Assembly: GCA_937988705.1 (NCBI GenBank)
Contig: CALKIA010000057.1
Location: forward strand, 1 to 15,888
DNA from: an uncultured Chloroflexota bacterium
Lineage (GTDB): Bacteria; Chloroflexota; Anaerolineae; Aggregatilineales; Phototrophicaceae
Length of the DNA stretch: 15,888 nt
Direction: 5' to 3'
In this document: positions 1 to 7,481 of the stretch, in pieces
How the letters are laid out: each line of letters opens with the position of its first letter
How positions within the stretch are numbered: position 1 is the first letter of the stretch
Position numbers and translations under genes: made by a program
The notes under the pieces: model-generated
The model's database searches: none
What the model was told of the DNA's origin: nothing
What the model saw: only the letters and a program-made list of their open reading frames with translations

Positions 1-219
1 CGTGGGCGTACTGGTGGGTGTGCTGGACAGCGTTCCCGTGGGGGTATTGGTCGGTGTGCCCGAGGGCGTGGCCGTCGGCGTATTGGTGGGTGTGCTAGAC
101 GGGGTAGCCGTGGGCGTGTTGGTCGGAGTGCTGGAGGGCGTTCCCGTGGGCGTGTTGGTCGGAGTATTGGTCGGCGTGTTTGATGGAGTGCTGGTTGAGG
201 TACTCGTCGGTGTGGCGGT
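1..219 (-). repeat. 36-bp tandem repeats coding a Thr-Pro stalk
   Basis: Four adjacent 36-bp units are visible at 1-36, 37-72, 73-108 and 109-144, each starting with cgtgg or cgtcg on the plus strand and coding on the minus strand for a 12-residue unit of the type STPTNTPTATPS. Positions 145-219 hold a less regular continuation (NTPTNTP, STSTSTPS). The units differ mostly by single substitutions (A/G, N/S), as in a coding minisatellite. The array continues past the left edge, so its full copy number is unknown. Confidence 0.9.
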
Positions 220-1089
220 TACATCTGCCGATTGCACACAGAGTATGCCGAGCACGCCGACACTTTCCGCACCGCTCCCCGCCAGTGTATGCGCGAACTT
301 AACCTCATGATCCCCGGCAGCGAGCGGCTGCACGAGGGGAATCGAGAATGTCTCCCACTTGTCATAGCCATGATCCGCGATGTACGCGAACTGTACATCG
401 TCAATGAGGACGTTTAGTTCCTCAAAGTTTTGCGGTTGATCGCATGGAGGAGTCCTGCCGCCGTCATTTCCCGGACCAGCTTGACAGCCTAGGTTGGGAT
501 GTCCAGCCATCGTCGCAATGACGAATGTTCCCACACTCGCTTCCGGTAGACTGATGTCATACGTGAGCGTCCGCGGTTCACGGTCACGGAACAATTCGAT
601 CAGCGTATCCTGCAGGACGATGGTCGTGGTATTGGCTGGGCACTCTAGGACGGGCTGCGGCGTGACCAGGTCAGCAGCGGCCAACGGTGCAGCTATTGGC
701 TCGGCAATGATCGGTACCGTGTCCGTCACCTCGGCCGTGATTTCGACCGGAGGCGCTTCGTCGGTCTGCGCGGGGTCCGTCACCTCAGCCGTTGGCTCAG
801 CTGTCACCTCGGTGGTTGGGAGTGTTGGCTCAGCGGTTGCCTCGGTCGTTGGGATTATTGGCTCAGTGTTCGGGGCAGTGGGCTCGGCGGTCACTTCCGG
901 CACAAAGACTTCGTCGGTTTGAACCGGGTCGGCCGGGGTGTTGGCTTCCTCGGTCACGGCGGAACTCACCTCTGGCGTTTCCGCGATCGGTTCTTGCGCT
1001 GCACTGTTAAAACTGGCGGTCATGGTCATTGCAAAGACGATCAACGCCAGGACGAAAAACATGCTTACCTTTGCTCTCTGTTCATTCAT
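1..1089 (-). CDS. Secreted protein with Thr-Pro repeat stalk, C-terminus beyond window
   Basis: Reading the minus strand from the ATG at 1089 gives 363 codons with no stop before the window edge, so the C-terminus is missing. Visible layout: a basic then hydrophobic N-terminus (residues 1-32, likely signal peptide, possible cleavage near NSAAQ); a Glu/Thr/Pro/Ala-rich low-complexity linker (about 34-145) with repeated EATAEPT/EVTAEPT-like units; a folded-looking segment (about 147-288) with four cysteines (C150, C202, C216, C284); then a Thr-Pro stalk from about 291 to the edge. An AGGGA Shine-Dalgarno-like sequence lies just upstream of the ATG. Thr-Pro stalks of the form TPTNTPTATPSS are common in exported proteins of Chloroflexota, and further domains or an anchor may follow. 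I do not recognise the middle domain; an extracellular beta-sandwich is a guess. The plus-strand readings here are antisense shadows. Sure about the frame, unsure about function. Confidence 0.85.
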   Translation of the reverse strand, partial: MNEQRAKVSMFFVLALIVFAMTMTASFNSAAQEPIAETPEVSSAVTEEANTPADPVQTDEVFVPEVTAEPTAPNTEPIIPTTEATAEPTLPTTEVTAEPTAEVTDPAQTDEAPPVEITAEVTDTVPIIAEPIAAPLAAADLVTPQPVLECPANTTTIVLQDTLIELFRDREPRTLTYDISLPEASVGTFVIATMAGHPNLGCQAGPGNDGGRTPPCDQPQNFEELNVLIDDVQFAYIADHGYDKWETFSIPLVQPLAAGDHEVKFAHTLAGSGAESVGVLGILCVQSADVTATPTSTSTSTPSNTPTNTPTNTPTGTPSSTPTNTPTATPSSTPTNTPTATPSGTPTNTPTGTLSSTPTSTPT

Positions 1090-1352
1090 GATTGTTCCCT
1101 ACTGAAAGCTCCGATCAGGGGCAGCGCTGGGGCTGCCGATGGGACGACGGCGCTAGGCTCGGGGGAGATAGAAAGTGCACAGATTCGAAGGCGTTTCGAC
1201 AGAGAGGATCGGTGTAAACAGATGCGGAAAAACAGTGTGCCATTCAACTGTGAGCTGGAGTGGATTTCCCCTTTCACAACTCATCAGCTATATTATCGGA
1301 TGAAATTCCTTAACTGCGCAAGTAATGCCTTTAGTAAGGGAATGAATAAATC
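1090..1352. promoter_or_regulatory. Divergent intergenic region, secreted-protein gene / rhaA
   Basis: This 263-bp gap separates two divergently transcribed genes, so it should hold both promoters. I see no gene in it. An AT-rich stretch tatattat at 1289-1296 could be a -10 element for rhaA but has no convincing -35 partner. A short inverted repeat (GGCAGC at 1120-1125, GCTGCC at 1132-1137, six-base loop) lies in the expected leader of the minus-strand gene. For rhaA a purine-rich taaggga (1335-1341) precedes the ATG by 11 bases, a slightly long spacing. The assignments of individual elements are weak. Confidence 0.4.
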
Positions 1353-2618
1353 ATGAGTTTCGAAACATTGGAGCAAGTCTATCTTGCCGCCAAAGAGCGT
1401 TATGCGGCGTTGGGTGTAGATACTGACGCGGCGTTGGAACGGTTGACGCACATCCCGATCAGTCTGCATTGCTGGCAGGGCGATGATGTTGGCGGCTTCG
1501 AGTCGCCGGATGCAACGCTCGGCGGTGGGCTGGCGGTGACCGGGAATTACCCCGGCAAGGCTCGGACTCCGGATCAACTGCGCCAGGATTTAGACAAAGC
1601 CTACGGCTTAATCCCCGGCCAGCACCGCCTCAATCTGCATGCGATGTATGCGGAGACGGGCGGTCAGAAGGTCGAGCGCAACAACCTGCAACCGGAACAC
1701 TTCTCGCGCTGGCTGGACTGGGCGAAAGCAAACGATCACGGCGTGGATTTCAACCCATCGTGTTTCTCGCATCCGCTGGCCAATGACGGTTTTACGCTGG
1801 CGCATCCGGACGCGGGCGTGCGCCAGTTCTGGATCGAACACTGCATCGCCTCCCGGCATATCGGCGCGTATTTTGGCGCAAGCCTCGGTACGCCGACCGT
1901 GACCAACATCTGGATTCCTGATGGCTACAAGGATAGTCCCGCGAATCGGCTCGCGCCGCGCCAACGGCTGCGCGATGCGCTGGATCAGGTGCTGGCTGAT
2001 CCGCTTGATCCGCGTATCCATCTCGATGCGGTCGAAGCCAAACTGTTCGGCATCGGCTCGGAGAGCTATGTCGTCGGCTCACACGAGTTCTATCTTGGCT
2101 ATGCAGCGCAGAAGCAGATCCTGCTCACGCTGGACGCTGGACACTTCCATCCCACCGAAGGCATCGCCGACAAAATCAGTTCGACGCTGTTCTACGTGCC
2201 AGAACTACTGCTGCATGTCAGCCGCGGCGTGCGTTGGGACAGCGATCACGTCGTGACGCTTACCGACGATCTCGAAGCGATTATGCAGGAGATTGTGCGC
2301 GCGAATTTCCTGCCGCGCGTGCATATTGGACTGGACTACTTTGACGCCAGCATCAACCGCATCGCCGCGTGGGTGATCGGCACGCGTAACGCGCTGCGGG
2401 CGCTGCTGCTCGCGCTGCTCGAACCGTGCGATCTGCTCAACAAGTACGAGCAGGAGGGTGATCACACCTCCCGCTTGGTACTGCTGGAAGAAGCCAAAGG
2501 CTTGCCATTTGGCGCTGTTTGGGATTACTACTGTCAGCGACAGGGCGTGCCAGTCGGTATAAGATACATGGATGAAATCAAGAGCTACGAACAAGCCGTC
2601 TTGTCCGCACGTTCGTAA
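1353..2618 (+). CDS. rhaA: L-rhamnose isomerase
   Basis: Cytoplasmic metal-dependent isomerase that converts L-rhamnose to L-rhamnulose, the first step of rhamnose breakdown. The 421-residue product is collinear with Escherichia coli RhaA (419 residues) from end to end. Recognisable family motifs: HCWQGDD (39-45), TGNYPGKAR (63-71), FNPSCFSHP (133-141), NIWIPDG (185-191), EAKLFGIG (228-235), LDAGHFHPTE (260-269), WDSDHV (295-300) and FDASINRIAAWVIGTRN (330-346). The conserved acidic and histidine residues in EAKLFG, LDAGHFHPTE and WDSDHV make up the family's metal and substrate site, and none appears lost. It is the first gene of a co-directional group, followed after 68 bp by a class II aldolase and then an MFS transporter, which fits rhamnose catabolism. 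Transcription probably starts in the upstream divergent gap. Related sugars such as L-mannose or D-allose are side substrates of this family. Confidence 0.96.
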   Translation: MSFETLEQVYLAAKERYAALGVDTDAALERLTHIPISLHCWQGDDVGGFESPDATLGGGLAVTGNYPGKARTPDQLRQDLDKAYGLIPGQHRLNLHAMYAETGGQKVERNNLQPEHFSRWLDWAKANDHGVDFNPSCFSHPLANDGFTLAHPDAGVRQFWIEHCIASRHIGAYFGASLGTPTVTNIWIPDGYKDSPANRLAPRQRLRDALDQVLADPLDPRIHLDAVEAKLFGIGSESYVVGSHEFYLGYAAQKQILLTLDAGHFHPTEGIADKISSTLFYVPELLLHVSRGVRWDSDHVVTLTDDLEAIMQEIVRANFLPRVHIGLDYFDASINRIAAWVIGTRNALRALLLALLEPCDLLNKYEQEGDHTSRLVLLEEAKGLPFGAVWDYYCQRQGVPVGIRYMDEIKSYEQAVLSARS

Positions 2619-2647
2619 CCCGAGATTGCTTTGCGCGCATAAGTACC

Positions 2648-2669
2648 GGGGCGGGGCAGACCTCGCCCC
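2648..2669. other. GC-rich hairpin in the rhaA-aldolase gap
   Basis: Positions 2648-2656 pair with 2661-2669 (nine pairs, one of them G-T) around a four-base loop CAGA. There is no T-run after it on either strand, so a classical intrinsic terminator is unlikely. It sits about 18 bases before the next start codon and next to its ggggtga ribosome-binding region. It could affect mRNA stability or processing, or be one copy of a dispersed GGGGCG/CGCCCC intergenic palindrome. Confidence 0.5.
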
Positions 2670-2686
2670 TATGGGGTGAACACGAC

Positions 2687-3982
2687 ATGACGTTTGACCT
2701 ACTTTCTCCACGCCAGCAGCTCGTCCAGATCATGAATCGCATCTACTACGGCGGCATGACCACACTGTCCGGTGGCAACCTCTCGATCCGCGATGATGAT
2801 GGCAGCATCTGGATTACGCCCAGCGCTGTCGATAAGGGCAAGCTCACCCCGGCGGACATCATGCATGTCCAGCCCGATGGCACTGTCCTCGGCTTGCATA
2901 AAGCCTCATCCGAACTGCCGTTCCATCGGGCAATCTACCAGAAGCGCCCGGATGTGCGGGGCATCGTCCATGCGCATGCGCCCGCGCTCGTCTCGTTCAG
3001 CATCGTACGCAAGAAGCCGGATACGCGCATCATTCCGCAGGCGCGCCGGATTTGCGGGCATGTCGGCTACGCGCCGTATGCCTTACCGGGCAGTGAGGCG
3101 CTCGGCCAGAATATCGCGGAGAGCTTCGCCAAAGGCAACGATGTGGTGCTGCTGGAAAATCATGGCGCGGTGACCTGCGGTCAAACGCTGCTCGAAGCCT
3201 TTCAGCGCCTCGAAACGCTCGACTTTTGCGCGCGGACGCAGATGTACGCGCAGGCCCTGGGACAATACACGTCGCTTACCGATGAGCAGTTGGCGCTGTT
3301 TGACAAGGACGATCACCTGCTGCCGGAATTTGTGCCCACCTCCCGATCCAGCCGGGAACGTGAGCTGCGCGAGCTGATGGTCGATATTGTGCGCCGTGCC
3401 TGTCAGCGCCAGCTGATGATCAGCACTGAAGGTGTTGTGTCAGCGCGTGTTGATGCAGACTCGTTTCTCATTACGCCGACTGCGCTGGATCGTCCGAGCG
3501 TCGTGGTGGATGATATTGTGCTCATCCACGATGGTCAGCGGGAAGCGGGCAAAGTGCCGAGCCGCTCAGTGCGCTTGCACGAGGCGATCTATCACCAGCA
3601 CCCGCGTTTGCAGGCGATTGTCACCGCGCAAGCGCCGTACATCACCGCCTATGCGATTGCGGAACGGTCGCTCGATACCAAGACCATCCCCGAAAGCTAC
3701 ATTATGCTGATGGATGTGCCTAAGCTGCCGTATGGCAGCCCGTATATTGAGCATCAACGCATCGCCGACTCGATCACGTCAGGGTCGCCCGTGCTGCTGC
3801 TGCAAAATGACAGCGTACTGATCAGCGCGAACAGCCTGCTGCAAGCGTTTGATCGGTTGGAAGTCGCGGAATTCACCGCCCGCTCAATTATTGAAACGGC
3901 GTCCATTGGTGAACTGAAAGCTATTGGCGACAGCGAAATCGACGATTTGAAGCGCGCTTTCGCCTCACTGATGGGGCAATAG
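2687..3982 (+). CDS. Tandem-domain class II aldolase/adducin protein, second domain degenerate
   Basis: 431 residues containing two class II aldolase/adducin domains in tandem, about 5-195 and 225-405. Class II aldolases of this family (FucA, RhaD) use a zinc-type metal to cleave L-fuculose-1-phosphate or L-rhamnulose-1-phosphate into DHAP and L-lactaldehyde. Domain 1 keeps the expected residues: Glu76 in SSELPFH, the metal pair His95/His97 in VHAHAP, and His159 in LENHGAV. Aligning domain 2 on HxAIY gives Ser294, Thr313, Gln315 and Asp375 at these places, so it has lost the catalytic acid and all three histidines while keeping the fold pattern (LITPTALD, LHEAIY, LLQAFDRLE). It is probably structural or regulatory. 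Next to rhaA, a rhamnulose-1-phosphate aldolase role is the natural inference, but specificity cannot be read from sequence, and epimerase or decarboxylase members of the same fold exist. A ggggtga motif precedes the ATG. Typical single-domain members are about half this length. Confidence 0.85.
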   Translation: MTFDLLSPRQQLVQIMNRIYYGGMTTLSGGNLSIRDDDGSIWITPSAVDKGKLTPADIMHVQPDGTVLGLHKASSELPFHRAIYQKRPDVRGIVHAHAPALVSFSIVRKKPDTRIIPQARRICGHVGYAPYALPGSEALGQNIAESFAKGNDVVLLENHGAVTCGQTLLEAFQRLETLDFCARTQMYAQALGQYTSLTDEQLALFDKDDHLLPEFVPTSRSSRERELRELMVDIVRRACQRQLMISTEGVVSARVDADSFLITPTALDRPSVVVDDIVLIHDGQREAGKVPSRSVRLHEAIYHQHPRLQAIVTAQAPYITAYAIAERSLDTKTIPESYIMLMDVPKLPYGSPYIEHQRIADSITSGSPVLLLQNDSVLISANSLLQAFDRLEVAEFTARSIIETASIGELKAIGDSEIDDLKRAFASLMGQ

Positions 3983-3992
3983 CCTCGCCTAC

Positions 3993-4018
3993 GCAGGACA
4001 GCCTGCGGGCTGTCCTGC
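3993..4018. terminator. Perfect 11-bp hairpin after the aldolase gene
   Basis: Positions 3993-4003 and 4008-4018 are perfect reverse complements (GCAGGACAGCC / GGCTGTCCTGC) around the loop TGCG, starting 11 bases after the aldolase stop. The stem is strong, but the following bases are GC-rich (cccgcctgcgg) with no T-run, so a factor-independent terminator is doubtful. It may protect the upstream mRNA 3' end or weaken expression of the following transporter gene. Confidence 0.45.
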
Positions 4019-4118
4019 CCGCCTGCGGCGTCTGCCGTCGCTCCAGCGGTTGTGAGTTGGTAAACCAGCGCTTTTCCGCCACAATAGAGGCTTGACCTCA
4101 CCAACTACTCCACTCAGG

Positions 4119-5375
4119 ATGGCAGCAGCACACATGCACAGACGCAAGCCGTACTATGGCTGGTTTATCACGATCACGCTGGCGGTGACCGAAACGATCT
4201 CTTGGGGGATTCTCTATTACGCCTTCACGGTGTTCATCACGCCGATGGAGGCCGAACTCGGTTGGTCACGTGCTGAACTGACGGGTGGTTTTTCGCTGCT
4301 GCTGTTGGTGGCGGGCATGATCGCGTTCCCCATCGGCACCTGGATCGATAAGCACGGGGCGCGCATGTTGATGACCCTCGGTTCGATGGGGGCATGCCTG
4401 CTGGTGATCGCGTGGTCGCAGGTGACCAGTTTGGCGGGCTTCTACCTCATCTGGGCGGGTTTAGGCGTGTGCGGTGCGGCGATTCTGTATGAGCCCGCGT
4501 TTGCCGTCGTCGCGCAGTGGTTTCACACGCGGCGCAGTACTGCGCTCACGGTGATCACGTTAGCGGCGGGCTTGGCCAGCACGATCTTTCTCCCGTTGTG
4601 CGATGCGCTGCTGCGGGCGTTTGGCTGGCGCACGGCGGTGCTCATCCTCGGCCTATTCCTCGGTTGTATGACGATTCCGCTGCACGCGCTGATGCTGCGC
4701 CGCCATCCCGCCGATCTTGGTCTGCTGCCGGATGGTGCGGTCAAGACCGAAGCGGATACGTTCACGCCGCTGCCCGGCCTGCCGTTCCGCGCCGTCATGA
4801 ATGAGCGACTGTTCTGGTGGGTGGCTGTGGGCTTTGGCTTGAGTACGCTGTCGTCGGCGGCGATTCGCGTCCACCTCATCCCCTACATGATCGACATCGG
4901 AATTGAATCGAGCACAGCGGCTGCGGCGACGGGGGTGATCGGAATCATGCAGGTGATCGGGCGCATCTTCTTCGCGCCCATTGATCGGCGCTATTCCATC
5001 CGTTCGATCATCAGCGGGATTTTCGCTCTGCAAACCATCGCCCTCGCTTGTTTGCTGGCCGGGCATTCGGCGTTGGCCATTAGCGCGTTCATCGCGCTGT
5101 TTGGCGCGTCACAGGGGGCAGCGACCCTCTCACGTCCATCGGTGCTCATCGAACTGTTTGGCACGGCGCAGTATGGGCGTATTTCCAGCGTCATGGCGAT
5201 TGTGGTAACCGTGAGCAATACCGCCGCGCCGCTGATGGCAGGGCTGATCTACGACCAGGCCGGTGATTATCAGCCGGTGTTGTGGCTCGTCGCAGTGCTG
5301 GCGTTATTGGCGACCGCGGTGGCGTGGTTGTCCCGGCGTGCCAGTGCTCCGGCGCTGCTGACGTCAGCGCAGTAA
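4119..5375 (+). CDS. MFS transporter
   Basis: A 418-residue inner-membrane permease of the major facilitator superfamily with about twelve hydrophobic segments. Visible marks: PYYGWFI before helix 1 (11-17), a motif-A-like loop GTWIDKHGAR between helices 2 and 3 (73-82), and a central cytoplasmic loop (about 193-230) beginning RRHPADLGLLPDG. These resemble the monocarboxylate/oxalate-formate-antiporter-like branch. The substrate cannot be read from sequence. Position behind rhaA and the aldolase suggests uptake of rhamnose or a deoxysugar, or export of lactaldehyde-derived acid or diol. Start choice: the frame opens with TTG at 4092, whose only purine-rich stretch is one base away, so I prefer ATG 4119; ATG 4134 (MHRRKPYYGW) is also possible. 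None has a good Shine-Dalgarno. The gene ends eight bases from the stop of the convergent CLC gene, with no terminator room between them. Confidence 0.85.
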   Translation: MAAAHMHRRKPYYGWFITITLAVTETISWGILYYAFTVFITPMEAELGWSRAELTGGFSLLLLVAGMIAFPIGTWIDKHGARMLMTLGSMGACLLVIAWSQVTSLAGFYLIWAGLGVCGAAILYEPAFAVVAQWFHTRRSTALTVITLAAGLASTIFLPLCDALLRAFGWRTAVLILGLFLGCMTIPLHALMLRRHPADLGLLPDGAVKTEADTFTPLPGLPFRAVMNERLFWWVAVGFGLSTLSSAAIRVHLIPYMIDIGIESSTAAAATGVIGIMQVIGRIFFAPIDRRYSIRSIISGIFALQTIALACLLAGHSALAISAFIALFGASQGAATLSRPSVLIELFGTAQYGRISSVMAIVVTVSNTAAPLMAGLIYDQAGDYQPVLWLVAVLALLATAVAWLSRRASAPALLTSAQ

Positions 5376-5383
5376 CACGCTGC

Positions 5384-6688
5384 TCAATGGCGGGAACGAC
5401 GGCGTTCGGCCAGCGCGCGCAGGCTTTCGTCCTTGAGTACATAGACGCCGCTGTACTTGGGCGAGTCGATGCGCTGAGTGTGGTAGATCCCACGATGCCC
5501 GGACGCGAGATAGGCGATCACGCAGCCTAAAATCAAGTAGAGCGGCGATCCGCCGCCGAACAGCTCGATCCCCATCAGCGCACAGGCGAGTGGCGTATTA
5601 CTCGCGCCCGCGAAGACCGCCACAAAGCCGATCGCTGCCATGAATGCCGGGTCGACGCCGAGCAGCGTCCCGACGCTGTAACCGAGCGTCGAGCCGATCA
5701 CGAACAGCGGCGTCACCTCACCGCCGAGGAAGCCCGAACCCAGTGTGATGGCTGTGAACATCAGCTTGAGTAGAAAGGCGAATGGTATGACGCCTGCGCC
5801 GCTGACGCTCTGCTGAATCAGGGGCAGGCTCAGACCGAGATAGTCGGTAGTGTTGAGGAGCACCGTTAGCACGACGATCACTGCGCCGCCGATCAATGGG
5901 CGCAGCGGCGGATAGGTGACAAAGCGGGCGTGCAACCCCTTGATCGTGTGCGTGAGTTCGACAAACAGCGTGCTGGTTAAGCCGAAGGCAACCCCGGCGA
6001 TCACCACTTTGACGAGCAGCAGCGGGTCGATCTCCAGATTCGTGAGATGGGGATAATGCGAATGGGCCGCACCCCAGAAACGTGTGACGAGATCGCCGAC
6101 ATAGGCCGCGATGAGGCAGGGGATGATGCCTTCGTAGCGAATGCGCCCGACGCTTTGCACCTCCATGCCGAAGACAAAGCCCGCGACGGGCGTCCCGAAC
6201 ACCGAGCCGAAGCCGCCGCTAATGCCCGCCATGATGATCAGGCGGCGGTCGTCACGGGAGATGCGCAGCCCGCGGCGCAGGCTGTCGGCCAGACTCGCGC
6301 CCATCTGAATGGCGGTGCCTTCGCGTCCAGCCGAACCGCCGAACAGATGCGTCAGGATCGTGCCGAACAGCACGAGCGGCGCCATGCGGAAGGGGATGCG
6401 CGCTTGATTGGCATGCACTTCGTCGATCACGAGGTTGTTGCCCTGCGCCGAAGGGCCAGCAAAGCGATAGTACAGCCAGCCGACGATGAACCCGCCGAGG
6501 GGTAGTAAGAAGATCAGCGCGGGGAATTCCAGTCGAAAATTCGTCGTCCACGCCAGCGTGATCAGGAAGATGGCGGAAGCTGTCCCGGAGAGCACCCCGA
6601 CCGTGCCGCCGAGCAGCGTCCATTTGGCGAGTGTGCGCAAAAAGTTGATAAAGTCGGGTAGGTTAATCTGCCATAGATTGGCGAACAT
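5384..6688 (-). CDS. CLC-family anion transporter, CLC-F (fluoride)-like
   Basis: A 434-residue polytopic membrane protein of the CLC chloride channel/antiporter family. Features: GSAGREGTAIQMG (118-130), containing the family's gating glutamate at E123; a glycine-rich pore segment GSGFLGGEVTPLFVIG (317-332); and AGASNTPLACALMGIE (360-375). The GREGT and GGEVTP forms, and a GNNLVIDE segment (83-90) where chloride-type CLCs have GSGIP, point to the CLC-F clade of fluoride/proton antiporters; this subfamily call is from memory of motifs and is tentative. No C-terminal CBS domains are present, as usual for this clade. It is the last gene of a minus-strand group and starts ten bases after the stop of the sugar epimerase-like gene, so it is probably co-transcribed. 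No fluoride riboswitch can fit before it. Confidence 0.85.
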   Translation of the reverse strand: MFANLWQINLPDFINFLRTLAKWTLLGGTVGVLSGTASAIFLITLAWTTNFRLEFPALIFLLPLGGFIVGWLYYRFAGPSAQGNNLVIDEVHANQARIPFRMAPLVLFGTILTHLFGGSAGREGTAIQMGASLADSLRRGLRISRDDRRLIIMAGISGGFGSVFGTPVAGFVFGMEVQSVGRIRYEGIIPCLIAAYVGDLVTRFWGAAHSHYPHLTNLEIDPLLLVKVVIAGVAFGLTSTLFVELTHTIKGLHARFVTYPPLRPLIGGAVIVVLTVLLNTTDYLGLSLPLIQQSVSGAGVIPFAFLLKLMFTAITLGSGFLGGEVTPLFVIGSTLGYSVGTLLGVDPAFMAAIGFVAVFAGASNTPLACALMGIELFGGGSPLYLILGCVIAYLASGHRGIYHTQRIDSPKYSGVYVLKDESLRALAERRRSRH

Positions 6689-6698
6689 GACGCTGGGC

Positions 6699-7481
6699 TT
6701 ACCCTAACTGCGGCAGGCGGCGATTGAGGGCGGTAATGGGCACGCGCAGGTCGATCATGCGTTGGTCGTAGACGAAATCGTCATCCGGCTTGATGATCCA
6801 GCGACTGCCATGCCGCTTGTTGAGCGCATTGGCGATCTCGTAGAAAGTCCAATGGGTATTCGAATCCACCATGTATAAGCCGGGCGAGAAGTCGGCCAGT
6901 TCGATGAGCACTTCAGCCGTGTCGGCTACAAACGAGCAGGCGGGAAACCAGAGGCGGCTGGCGCGGATTTCGCCATGTTCCCGGGCCTGCTGTTCCAGAA
7001 AATCCACCATGTTATTCGACCCCGGCGCATCCCCGATCTGCCAGCCGAGGCGCGCAATCACGGCCTGTGGGTTCTGGGCGAGCGTCCGTTCTTCAGCCTG
7101 CCGCTTTTCGTAACCATAGCCGTCGGTCGCGTCCGGTCGGGTGTTGAGGGTGAACGGCCCCGGCGCAAAATCGCTGAATACGCTGACGGTACTGGTGTAG
7201 AGAAAGCGGATGTTCGACTGGCGGCAAATCCACGCGAGTTCGCTCGTCCAGTGGTAATTCACTAACCAACCTTCGTTGTCTCGGCCCGTGGGTTGCGAAG
7301 CAATCGCCAGATGAAACAGTACATCCGGCCGTTGTGACCGCACAAAGGCTTCCATCGCGGCGTAATCGTCAATCGGAGTTTGGGTGCGGTTCCAACCGAT
7401 GACGGTATCCCCGCGTGCTTCAAGCAGGGTCTTCAACATTCGCCCAACCGTGCCATTCGCACCAGTAATGATTGCTTTCAC
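6699..7481 (-). CDS. NAD(P)-dependent epimerase/reductase, RmlD-like SDR
   Basis: A 260-residue extended short-chain dehydrogenase with a Rossmann fold. Motifs: TGANGTVG nucleotide-binding loop (6-13), RPDVLFHLA (51-59), YTSTVSVF (95-102, catalytic Thr/Ser region) and YGYEK (122-126, the YxxxK pair). The overall layout, including a short middle stretch and a DLRVPIT end, resembles RmlD/dTDP-4-dehydrorhamnose reductase-like and other atypical SDRs that reduce or epimerise sugar-type substrates; the substrate is unknown. I chose GTG at 7481 because GAGGAG lies ten bases upstream and the protein then begins directly with the Rossmann strand (VKAIITG). An ATG at 7568 would add 29 residues with no ribosome-binding site or domain. 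It follows the other SDR gene by 113 bp and precedes the CLC gene by ten, suggesting one transcription unit. Confidence 0.85.
   Translation of the reverse strand: MKAIITGANGTVGRMLKTLLEARGDTVIGWNRTQTPIDDYAAMEAFVRSQRPDVLFHLAIASQPTGRDNEGWLVNYHWTSELAWICRQSNIRFLYTSTVSVFSDFAPGPFTLNTRPDATDGYGYEKRQAEERTLAQNPQAVIARLGWQIGDAPGSNNMVDFLEQQAREHGEIRASRLWFPACSFVADTAEVLIELADFSPGLYMVDSNTHWTFYEIANALNKRHGSRWIIKPDDDFVYDQRMIDLRVPITALNRRLPQLG

Noticed and set aside
1..144. CRISPR-like array at the left edge
   Set aside because: The repeats are contiguous, have no spacers, and keep a coding frame on the minus strand; they are a protein repeat.
2..310. Plus-strand open frame coding a Val-Gly repeat protein (GVLVGVLDGV-like)
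   Set aside because: It is the antisense reading of the Thr-Pro stalk. The minus strand gives a coherent protein with signal peptide and domains, and the plus frame has no upstream gene signals.
494..922. Plus-strand open frame rich in Ser, Val and Gly
   Set aside because: Antisense of the Glu/Thr/Pro linker of the secreted protein; low complexity, no domain.
4092..4118. TTG start extending the MFS transporter by nine residues
   Set aside because: The only purine-rich stretch is one base from the TTG, and the extra residues are unlike the family's N-terminus; ATG 4119 or 4134 is more likely.
6689..6698. Fluoride riboswitch before the CLC gene
   Set aside because: Only ten bases separate it from the upstream gene, too short for any riboswitch.
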